From: Ectocarpus siliculosus
Lineage: Eukaryota > Sar > Phaeophyceae > Ectocarpales > Ectocarpaceae
DNA length: 56,234 bases
Assembly: GCA_000310025.1 (NCBI GenBank)
Contig: FN649734.1
Location: 3,913,116 to 3,969,349, forward strand
Direction of reading: 5' to 3'
The notes beneath the pieces are model-generated. The model was given only the letters and a program-made list of their open reading frames with translations. It ran no database searches and was not told the DNA's origin. The position numbers and the translations under genes were made by a program. Shown one piece after another: positions 12,301-24,300 of this stretch; the first letter of the stretch is position 1, and each line of letters starts with the position of its first letter.

Positions 12301-15300
12301 CGCCCCCCCCGTCCGTTTGGAAAGGGACGGGTGGTCAATGGTCAAATGATTAAGGCAAGCAACAAAGGGGTACCCCCCTCGCCCCCCCCCCCCCGAACGC
12401 CACAGGAGCGAGACGTGAGGAAACTTTCGGGGCCGAGCCCCAGGGCGGAGATAGGCGTTTCCTTCGACACCAGCGCCGGCACGGTTGCGGCGTTGGAGAG
12501 CTTGCTCGATCTCGGTGGACGGACCTCTGACGGTGAGAACCAGCCAGCTGACCGTTTCAGGGGTACAGCTGCCTTCCTTCTGAGTCTTCGACCAGGGTAC
12601 AGCAAAACGCGGGGCGAAGCCTGGTGGAAATACTTGCAGGCGTCGGCAATCTGCGGTCGACGAAATGGAATGTCTTCAGTGCCATCACATGTAGCCAGTG
12701 CCACACTGGACACTATCGCTCACAACCGCCAACTTCGACCTCCGCTTGAACATCGCTCTCCCCCCCTTGGCTCGATGCAGGCCGTCTTCTGATGTTACAG
12801 CCGTCAAACTCCTACTTCGCCTACAGGCCGATCCTGCAAGTCCTTAAGAGTCCGGTAAGGAGCGCTCGATAATGTCCTTCCCGTTTGTTGCAGCTTCGGA
12901 GAGGATCGAACGCGCTGAATATCACAAGAAAAACAACCACAACTAACAATATTGGAGTCACAGTCGGGCAATCGGTAGCGCGTCGACCAAGAAGGAGAAC
13001 AAAGGAGCATCGGGGAGTGGGCCAGAGTTTGGCGTTCACGAGTCGCAGCACGTGTTTAGGGCGGGGGTAAAGAAACACCGAGGTGATGGTCCAACCCCGT
13101 CCGCTCTCGCATTATCCTCGATAGAACACTGCTGCTACAGATAGACCCACAGAGTTCGGTTTCGACTTGTGGTGTAGCCCTCGCGCGGCGGCAACACCGT
13201 TTCCATAAGATGCTCGCAGAAAGCACAAAAGTCACGCCCCGTACGTGTTTCCAATTCGAACTACGCACACACTTGGTGTTGTTGTGGCAACACGGTAGGC
13301 TTGTTTTCGTTTTCGGTTCAACCGGAGACTTGGCTCGTGAGTCCCGTGGATGACACAGTGTAGAAGGCCGCCAACGCATACCATACCGTTTCGCTTTCTA
13401 CACGCACCCCTGTTGACGGCATTATTTCTACAAATACGTATGACGGGTTACGACATCGGAACAACATCAGGCGCGAGAGGTGCTTCCCTTCGCGGACACG
13501 CTGCTACCGCCCTCAGCCGCAGCCGCGGCTGGCGCCACAGCTCGAGAAGCTATCGAGCCAAAACCTCCGAGGTACCTTCTGCAAGGCAAGTGTACGTGGC
13601 GCTCATGCTGGCTTGACGTGACGTTCAACACCGCCCGAGACGGTTTGCTTTGAATCAAACAGCGAACCCATCTTATCTGGTCTGGTCGGTGTTTCGGGAC
13701 AAGCCTACATCCTTGCATATTTCGCCAATCTTTCGCAGAATGAGATTCTCCTCTGCACGGGCGTACTACCATTTTCCTTCCCAGGGCGTGGACGTGACAA
13801 ACAATTTCTCATCACATCGAGTTAAGATTGACACAGTCGCCGTGATGTCACCCGCCCACAACCAATCACCCCATTCTCCGCACCACAGATGGTGCATTGA
13901 GCATGAGTTGCCAACAAGGAGAAACTGCCTTGGGGTTGGAAGACCTCTCACCAAGCGAAGCCCTAACCCGACCCCCCACCCACACCCACCCCTCGGCCTT
14001 GTTTGCCATCGGGGTTTGGGTTTTCGTCGCTTGGTAACGACGTTGTAAAACAAGCCGCCCCCCCCGTTGTTTCCCATCGGGGTTGGGTTTTCGTCGCTTG
14101 GCAACGACGTTGTAAAACAAGCCACCCCCTCGGTGTTTGCCATCGGGATTGGGTTTTCGTCGCTTGGCAACGACGTTGTAAAACAAGCCAATTCACTTCG
14201 TGAACTTGGCAACCAGGTTACCGTTTTTTTTTACCTCTTTTTTTTTTTTGGCGGTAACCATAATGGTGGTCGAGTAGATCATGTTGTGCAGGGTGGAGAA
14301 CCCTCACTCCGCGCAAGGGGGATGATCGCACCACGTTGTGTTAAAATGGTCAAGCATCCTCGAGGCAGTTACACAGTGCTTACAACTGTCTCTGGAAGTG
14401 AAAGCACCAGAAAATAATTTAAGCCATACGTAGCTGTCATCCGTACGCAAGGAAGTAAGCACAAGATGCCGAACACCCTTAGCAGGATGCAGCTCACCCT
14501 TCATGCGACTCGCCAAATACCTCACGGCGCTTCGCGCTTGGTGATGTGAGAGCCTGGTCCGGTGAGAACCCGGCGTGCTCCGTCCCGGCTTTGTAGGGAT
14601 GCGAGGTCAATGGTCTAACGACTACGGCATGCACGACTATGAGTACCCCCCCCCCCCACCCACACCCACACCCCGTCACGTGCACAGTTGATGCATACGA
14701 CTTGACGGATCTGATTAGCAGTCCAACGCGTGGGGGAAACGCCGAGGCATCCCTGGACGCCCTGAGGTCCGTCAGCATGCTCGATCGGGAACGGTTCCCC
14801 ATGACCGAGCTGTTGGAACATACGACGCTTGACCAGGTATGGGACGAAACTCGCCTTCAGCGTCCGATTCATCGCCTTTTGTAGGCATCGACTGAACGGC
14901 TTCAACCCGGTGGCCTCAAACGCATTGATATTGGAACGTTGTCGGGCGCAATGGAACCCGAAATTTACCGTACCACAAGAACCGGATCACGGAATGGTGC
15001 GTTCCGTTTCCCTCTTTGGCCCACTGGGTTTCGAGCAATATGACGGATGGCGATTTATGAAGCCTTTGCTGGGTTGCAGGCAGTGATGCACACGCCTCTT
15101 CGTTGTGGCGAAATCAACGCAAGCGATCGTTGTTGTGGCTGCATCAACGGAGGAAGTGATCGCACCGGAAGCATGACATATTTTCCTGTGCCTGCCTGCC
15201 TTATCGTTCCGCGCAGGCTCAACTTGAGGCTCTTTGCGCGGCACTCTCCCACGAGGTGGCCCTCATCCAAGGACCCCCGGGGACCGGCAAGGTGCGACCG

Positions 15301-18300
15301 TGCGCTCGTCGCCCTCCCTCGCCGCCTTGCGCGTCGAGACCTACCCACCAGAGAATGGCGTTCTGCGAAGAGCTCATGAGGATCAACTTGTTCGTTCGTG
15401 TAGAACACTAACCGTATTCCTCATCTCCCGTCTTTCTCTTAACCTCCTCCTTTTCACTTTCGTCGCTTGCTCTTCCTACTGCCTCGCTTCTCTGCGTCTC
15501 TCCGAACCTTCCCCCTTGCTCCTGCTCGAAGACGTATGTCGGGGCGAAGGTTGTCCGGCTCCTGCTCACCAACAGACGCATGCTGGGTCACTGGACGGGC
15601 CCGATCATGTGCGTCTGCCTCACGAACCACGCCCTGGACCAGTTCCTGTGCGACCTCTTAGACGCCGGAGTCGACGGCATCGTTAGGTGATGATGCATCC
15701 CACCCGGTCGAGGAAACGATAAGAATGGCCACGTGTGTGGCAGGTGGGGTACGCTTGTTGATGCTCGTCCAGACGACGAGAATCGTGAAGGGTGGTTTTT
15801 ATCGAGTGACCCGTTTTCGCGCATTCCGTGACGACGAGAGCGTGGTGGGTGGTTTTCGTCGAGTGACCCGTTTTCGTGCATTCTGTGCACAATCAGCCTT
15901 CTTTGTGTTGTCCCCTGGTCTTAACAAGTAGAATCAATAGTACTCGTGTTTTATTTCACTTTTTTCGCCATTTTTTAATGTGGCCGTTCTTGTGAGTGCT
16001 GTCGGGGTGTGTGTGTGTGGGGGGAGGGCTGTTGATACTGCACGAGTCGCTTGTCGTTGCGTTGGGTAGGGATTTCCCTGCTTGCGTCGGATCCCGGTAT
16101 GCATTGCTAGTCCCCCGCGTCTCCTTCACCCCGATATCTGACCTTCGTGGGTGTCATCCACTCCTGTGCTAGACCAAACATCTGCGCGGGTCATCTATCT
16201 GTGAGTGAAAATGATTTCGTGCGTCCGATTATCTTACGAAATCCCCCCGTCCCGCCCTCCTACCGCTCCTCAAAATTTCCATACTTTTTCTGCAAGGGTT
16301 GGCGGTAGCTGCAAGACCGACAGGCTAAAGCCATTCATGCTGAGAGAGCTTTCGCAAGGCCGGAGAGGTATGAAGCCAAGGGTTGCTTCACCCAAGGCGT
16401 TTCATGCTTTGCCGTGCGAGAGCCGTTTGAAATCGCATGCTCTTCCCCTTCAATATTTTCGAAAGTGTTTCTAAGTGATGATAGCTGGCAATTCATTGCC
16501 ACCGCTGTTCATGTTCGACCTCGGACACTTCGGAAGCTGCAGCTTCAAGACGATTGTTCCACTGCCTGCTTCAAACGCTTGTGGACTTCAAAGGTATTGA
16601 AATACGCAACATTGGAGAAAATAGAGCACCCTTGCAAACGTCTCATGATGCTGGCGCATTCATCATGTGGATGGCCCCGCCATATCGAGGCAGTATAGAC
16701 GCGGTGAACTGCGTGGCAAATGGTTACATTGTCCCGGGAACTATTCGTTGACATATCATATCCCGTTTCGACCGAATACATATCCGGGAAAAAATAACAT
16801 CTACTGCACTAGGCGCTCTCTTAGTTCTTTTCGTCCTTGGGTGCGGCGACCGCAACCCCGACGTACTCATTTTCTTTCGACAAACGCTCGAAGATTCTTG
16901 CGGCAAGGAGATGTACCGACTGCGGAACTTGATGAAGCAGCTGAGCGACGACATGCTCAACGAGTGGAAGGTGAGCGCCAAGCGACGATACCGCGGTACT
17001 GATTGAGTGGTGTTGCTCTCGTGACGGGTCCTTTCGTGAAGGATGATAACCCGCGAGCCGGTCGGGATATGCCGCGGTTTCCAGCGCTGTATACGTTGCG
17101 GTGTTATTACCACACCTTGCTCTTGACGTATCGCTCTTCTGCGGCTTTGGGTCCCCTTGCCTTACCTTTCGGTTTTGCAGTGGGCGGGCGAGGTCACGGC
17201 GATCACGGCCAACTTTCGCGATGCCAACAGGAGCAACACGGAAGCGTTGCACAGGCTTCTCGTAAACCACGCGCCTCTCGTCTTTGAGGAGGCCATCGTC
17301 AACGGCAGCAAGAACCCTGTGGTTGACGAGGATGGCTGGCAAACGGTGAGGTGCCTGCCTCGACTCGTTCCCTCAGATTTCGTCACGGAAGCATGGTGCG
17401 CCAAACTGAGAGAACTTTGCGTTGGTGAGCGCGAAGTACTCCCTGCCGAGCGCATGAGGATTTCCCATAGCTATTAGTACACACTTTTAGCCTCGCCATG
17501 ATACCGCTAACAACCTCCAGGTAGGAAAGATGTCCAGCGGTATCAAGGACTGGCTGGCGGGTAAGACCAACCACGACGTCAGCGGTCGTACGCTGAGGAA
17601 GGCGAGCCTGCCCGACGCGCAGGGCGGCAAGGTCGTCGGGACCAAGGAAACGAAGAGGCGCGACCAGCAACGAGCGTTGGACCGTCGCCCTGCCGCCACG
17701 GCTCCTTGTCCTGATGCTCGACGTGGTGCTGGTGCTGCTTCGTCAGTCAGCTTACCGTCGGAACCACTCCCTAGCGCAGATGTTACCCGGGCCGGCGAAA
17801 GCACGCAGACCACGGAGGACCTCGACGACGACGACGTAGTCGCTGAAGGGAAGGAAAGCGCCGGCGCCGACTTCAGGGCTACCAACCAAGGCGAAGACCA
17901 CATTGCCACCGGGATAGCGCGCTCGGTGGCCGCGGGGAACCCCTGGCTCGCCCTGGCCGATCTCAACTACGACAGCAGCGGTGGCAGTTCCGACTGTTCC
18001 TCAATGTCAGGTGGCGAATCGACGTTCGATTTGTTTGAGGTTGCAGCGGAGCCAAAGAACACTCTCTCGGGCGGCGGCGTGAGCGACGATGGCACCTCTT
18101 CGTGGTCGTTCGCCAACAGTGGTTTGGCTCCCATGGCGGACGGAGATGAGAGGGAGATGTTCGAAAGCGAAGAGACAGATTACGACGAGGCAGGCCACGT
18201 TGACGGTAAGTGATGAGTTAGTTGTTGGAGACCTGGCCGTAGCGATGGCTCGCCACGCAAACGATAGAGCTCCGGCAACGACCAAACCTGACAGTCCTTC

Positions 18301-21300
18301 CGCTCACTCACCCAAATCACAGTAGGCCTTCACCCGCCTTCCCGCCCGCCCTGGCACAACACCCAAACCTCGCTCGCATCAGGTGGACATCTAGAAGCGA
18401 AGGGTACTTCCCCGAGCAGTGAGACCCACGCCGACGGGGTCCATCCTCCCGCGGCCCTTCCACCCACACCCGCTACATCTGGAGCGCGGCATCAGCCCCA
18501 GAACCACCACCAGCAGCACGAGGAGCACGCCCGAAGGTTCGCGCCCGGGCGTGGTTGGTCTGGGCACGGGCGCGGGCATGGCACCGCCGTCCACGTCCGT
18601 TTCGCCGCGGGGCCGGACGATATCGGTGGTCCCGAGTTCGGCGCCGGCCGCGGCAAGCGTGACGACGTAGAGATGAAGGCAGGGGAAACGTCGCTCGGCA
18701 ACAGCGAGGGGGGCGGCAGCAGTCTGGACGAGGACGACGACGGACATGGGGGCTCTACAAGCGATGGACAGGAGCGGGGTAGCGGTGACGAGGGAGAAGA
18801 AGAGGCGGATTATGTCGCGTCATCAATGAGCGAAGACGCCCAAAGCGAAAGCGATGACGGTAGGCCGGAATTGGGAGAGGTGGTTGTTGCTGTCTTGAGG
18901 TGGTTGGATAACCTGGAAACGGAAATGCAGAAGGAAATCTACGCCGCAGATCGTTTTTTGGGCACGGTTTAGAACACTGTCTTTCGAAACAAGGAACTGA
19001 AGTTTCGTTTCCCGTAAAGCTCGCGCCTCGACCATGCGCCACACGCCCACTCTCCTCTGTTGCGCCCAGACGAGGATTCCGAAGACGGCTCCAGCGAGCA
19101 AGGAGATCCAGCAGATGCCAGTCCCACCCCTCCAGCCGGTGCCGTGGATGGTCTGAATGCCTACAATATCATCGTGTCGGTAAGATTGGTTCTGGTGATG
19201 CTGAGCGGGGCATTCCCTCGTGGCCTTGGCGTATTCGAGGGGGCTGAAGGGAGAGGCACACTCTACTTGAATGATACATATCTCGTTGCCTGGAAATCGA
19301 GTTGCGTTCATGCCGCATCAATTACTAGCAAAAGAACACCAGGACATCAGGACATCACCAACCTTTAACATGGGGAGCCCAGTGCCAACAACGTGCGTGG
19401 GCGAGAGATCGGTGCTTTTGGCGAAGCCACGTACATGCGCACACGTCTCGATACCGCCGATCCGCACGTGGCGGGGTCAGTCATTCCTCGCACGTTGATC
19501 CATTCGTTGTTTCAGGCGGTCCTAAACGGACGGAGCGTGTGGGCGCTTTCTCCCGAGGAGCGACGGACGCTCTGCCATCATTGGCAACAGACCGAGGCAG
19601 CGGCTTCGAGGGAGCGCCTTGCTGGAATGATTGAAGAGTGAGAACACTTGTGTGTGGGCGGCGTTTGTGTGTGTCAGTTCGGTGCGTTCGTCTCAGCGAT
19701 ATGTACACGCGCTGGTGGCGCCACTTTTCATGGGGTGGTGAAAGTCCGATCCCGCTGCACGCCTCAAAGCGGAGCCATTCCACTTTGTTCACAGCTACTG
19801 TAGGGCCGTCTGTTGGCGTTGTTGTCAAGGCCTACCAATATGCTGACGCCTCCAGACATTCCCTCCTCCCTCCCATGTTCAGTTTCTTCTCCCTCTGGGA
19901 GAGGCATGACAACCACAAGACCCAGGGAGAGCTGGCCGTGCTGCAGGAGGCCAACGTCGTGGGCATGACCACCACCGGGGTCGCCATGCACCAGAGCCTG
20001 GTCGAGGCGCTAGGAGCTACCGTTGTTGTCGTCGAGGAGGCCGCAGAGGTATATGCTTCGACGATGCTGCGGCAAACTTGATCGAGCGGGAGAAAATCGT
20101 ACCAAAAGTCATTCCCTTGATTGACGGTGTGGTTCCAACACGTTTCGGTCATCCCATGCTACAAAGTACCAGGAACAATATTGTTGTGGTAGGGTTTTGA
20201 CAGGCGCTTGTTTGTTTTGTCACTTTCGTTGCGATCACTGCGTTGTCCATTCTTCCTCTTCGATGGACCGCGTCGACAGGTAATGGAGGCGCACATCCTT
20301 GCCGTGCTGACGCAGTCGACCCAGCACCTCATCCTCATAGGTGGGCCTGGTGGTAGTCTCGTTGATAGTTTAGCAGAGAGCGGCGACCGTGAATAACAAT
20401 ATAAGGTTCCGATGATTGCGGCGCACATCCAGATTGTGAAATCAACACTACCCACATGAATCTTGGGGTATAATGTACCCATATCCCTCCAACGTAGATG
20501 CACAGATGCATCACGTATTCACCCATCCCCTGTCCATGAATACTCATCATCCCAGAAATCATTCGAGACGTAACTGGCCACGTCTTGTATTCGTGATGAA
20601 TATGTTGGTATCATATCGCGCCGTCATGACTGTAGTGGCAAGGAATGAACATTTTCGTGTGTAAAAAAAATCACCCTTCAGGGTCAAATCAGGGTCAAGG
20701 TCAAGGCCATGCCGCTGACATCTCGTATCCTCTCGGGTGAAGCTATTGGAGAGATGACCGTTTAATGCCGTTTGGGCGCTCGAATGGTTGCATCCGTCGG
20801 TTTGTTCAGGCGACCATTTGCAGCTGCGGCCAAAAGCAGAGGTGTACCGCCTGACCAAGGAATCAAGGAAGGGCTTCGATCTCGACGTGTCCATGTTTGA
20901 GAGGGTAAGGACGCTACTGTAGACAATGTTGTTGAGAACATGGGCGACGCACGGGCACTTTTCCTCTTTCATGGCGGCGCAGGCCCGGAGTGTCGGACTG
21001 ATGACGGTGGATATTGATGTGGTCCGATGACGTTCCGCAACGTCATAGACTATGTGGTGGGGTAAACGTCAGTCATGGTGCTCCCGTGGTATGGTCGACA
21101 CAATGCATGTGGTACTCTGGGAAATTCTGAAGTATTCTGCAGTGTGCCTCGTTCCACCAACCCCGACCCCACTTCGGGGTTTCCCTGTGCATCTTTTGCT
21201 TCTCTTTGCTTTTCGTGACCAGTTGGTGGAAGAGCGCCGAGTTCCCGTCCACGATCTAGCGACGCAGCGGCGCATGCGACCGGAGATCGCCGACCTTATT

Positions 21301-24300
21301 CGACCTGCCGTGTACCCGAATCTCAAGGACGCACGCCAGGTGCAGAAATATCCTCCGGTGAAGGGAATGCGGCGCAACCTTTTCTTCTGGGACCACGCGG
21401 TACCCGAAGACAAGTCTGGCACTGTCGCCAGCTCCAAGACGAACAGGTACAGAAGATGCACTCGCACAAGTGGCACGCATATGTTTGCCACATTCTTTCC
21501 CGACTCATTATTCGAGGATTTTCATTCTACGCGTGATATAGGGCCATCAGCATCTGCTACAATAGGGTGTCCCGTTCCAAGGATGATACGCATCTTCGTT
21601 CCTTCAGTGGTTTGAGTGAAACGGGCGTTCTTTGTGTGTCAAGCCAGGCAGCCTTTCTTGGTTTTCCCTTCGTAAGATGTGTCGGAAATCACTCCACCGC
21701 GTTCGGTGAATATTTGTTCGGATAGTTGTGAACACGGTGTCACTCTCGCAGTCCCTCTCCGGTGATCTTGCCAATGAATTCGTGGGGATCGCAACTCGCA
21801 GGCACGAGGCCAAGCTTGTGTCAGGACTGGTGCAGTACCTTCTCAAGCAAGGCTACACAGATCATGGGGACATCACTGTTCTCACTCCGTACCTCGGGCA
21901 GCTCTTTGTGCTCAGGGACGTGGTTGGGAACTCCAGCGTCCTGCACGTTCAGGTAATTATACGAATGTCCGCTCATTGTGACGCAATTACTGTACATCCC
22001 TTTACGCTTAATCAACTTTAGCGAGATTGAAGATAAAGGTGTCGCCAAAGGTGGGGGCATGGTCATATGACGAGACTGTGGAAGGCACCATCGAAATGTT
22101 CACTGCATTCGTGCGTAGCACGAGGATATCGAAGAATCGGACAAGGATGGTGGAGAGGAAAGCAGTGCAGGGACTGTTGCTGTAAGTGTGTTTCCTCTGG
22201 TTCCTGTGGGGATGGACGGCGAAGGGTTTGGTGCAGGACGGAGAACAAGAAGCTCACGCTAACAGACTCGCTTCCGACTTTAAATCTCTTTTGGCGACGT
22301 GGTTCAGGCCGATTGGCATCAATCGGTTTCACATGACATACCGTCTACAGATCATCCCCATTTCGTCGTGTAAATACGAATATGGCATATTATTGGTGCT
22401 TTCCTGCAGGTAAACGAGCGAGACAGTGCCAAGCTGGACGACATGACTGAGGCTGACAGCAAAGGGAAGGATGGTCAGCCAAACACCCGAGGGTTCGATG
22501 ATACTTCTGATGTCGACGGCGGCACCAATGCCCTGCCGTTTGTAGAGGTTGCAAACAAGAGGGTGGGCAGCATGGTCCGTATGGCAACCGTTGACAAGTG
22601 AGTCGTCTTCCGTCTCCAAACTGTACCATGAACCAACTTCGAGATGGATGCGATGACAGAGCTTCTCCTACGTTATGGCCTCTCGTGTACCCCCCGAAAC
22701 ATACTTGCCACTTCTCTGTCCCGCGTCCTGTTCTTGCAATACTACAATAGCTTCCAGGGGGAAGAGAGCAAGATTATCATCATGAGCCTGGTCCGGTCCA
22801 ACCGCAACGCTGACATCGGCTTCTTGCGATCCTCTAACAGGTACGCTGACATGATTGGCCTTGGTTGGTTGTGGAATCGTCTTCTCGGGTGGAACGAGGA
22901 AAAGGAACATATCCTTAGCGATCTCGCCCCTACGACGATGAGACAGACTGAGAATGAATTGCATTGCCGGCCGAATGTACTGCTGACGATGATGATCAGG
23001 CGAATGCGCGAACTTGATCGTCAGTGAAAGAATGAAACGTTGCTATTTGGTGAATACTGGCACCATGGCCTTAGCCAATGTTTCAATTGTGTTTGATTGT
23101 GACGCTCTAACTTCTGGTGTCGCCTTCCCTGTTTGTTCCCGTCATGCTGTTTATGCCACAGGGTCAACGTTGCGTTGTCTCGAGCGCAGCATGGCATGTA
23201 CATCATCGGGAACGCAGGTGAGAGCCAGGAGAGTGCGCGGCGCACGAAAAAATTTGTTATCCTACCATTCAGCACACCGTAGACATGGCGTGCATCATGC
23301 ACCGCGTCGGCACTGGATCTTGTTCGAAGATATGTTGGGCCTAATGATTGAGGCATGAGGAGGAAATAGACGTGACGTTTTTGAACCATTGACTATCGAT
23401 ACAGTGCTCACATATGAAGCCGCCGCGTTGTTGAGGGTTGGTAAACAAACGCTATTGAAGACGACGAGCGATATTTTCAGGTGGCTGTTATGGCCCTTCT
23501 CTCCCCATCCTGACTGCAGGCATGCTCGAGTCGAAACGCGGGACCATGTGGTCGGAGTCGGTCATTCCTATCCTACGGGAGAAGGGCGCCATCGGCACCA
23601 CGCTCGAGCTGCAGTGCGCCCGTCACAAGGTGCACACCGATAAGGAGTGTAGAGGAGAAAAATATTCCAGAACCGGTTTCAATAATCGTTCAAACAAACG
23701 GTGTATCAACATATTTCGGAACCCGTCAGCACCATACGCATAGAAAATGTGACTGAATCCGGGGTTTCGAACTCGTTTTTGGTGTCTGGGCAGGACTCCA
23801 TCACGGTCATCCACAAGTATGAAGAGTTCGCCTCCCTCGCGGGGGATGGAGGCTGCAGCCGGGCATGCTCCTCTCGTTTGCCGTGCGGGCACGCATGCTT
23901 GAGAAGGTGGGCACATGCACTGATACTATGCAGCACCGACAACTTTCCTATAGAGGTGTCATACACTCGTTTTCGACGGCTTCATACAATATAGTCTAGA
24001 GTCTTATCGGACAATCAGCGTCTAGGAGGACGCGAGCTGTTGGCATTTCCCTAAGATGCCACGTATTGGTGGTCAAAAGCTTCCATTGCCAGACAGTACA
24101 TGAAGCCAGCTTGAACAGTTAATTCTCGGAGTGAATTATTTCGCGAGTGTCCAGGTCGCCTCTGATCACTCGTGTTGGTTTTTTCATTTTTCTATTCAAC
24201 ACACAGGGACATACATACCCCGGATCGGTGCTCTTCACCCGTCAAAGACAGGACCGACAAGGCTAGATTGTTGCCAGCGAGGGCAACGAAGGGAATGGTA

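Noticed and set aside
13866-14212. Overlapping minus-strand frames with repeats such as CFTTSLPSDENP and NVVAKRRKPNPDGK
   Set aside because: They are readings of the element's VNTR in different frames. Several frames are open at once, as expected of a repeat without stops rather than a gene.
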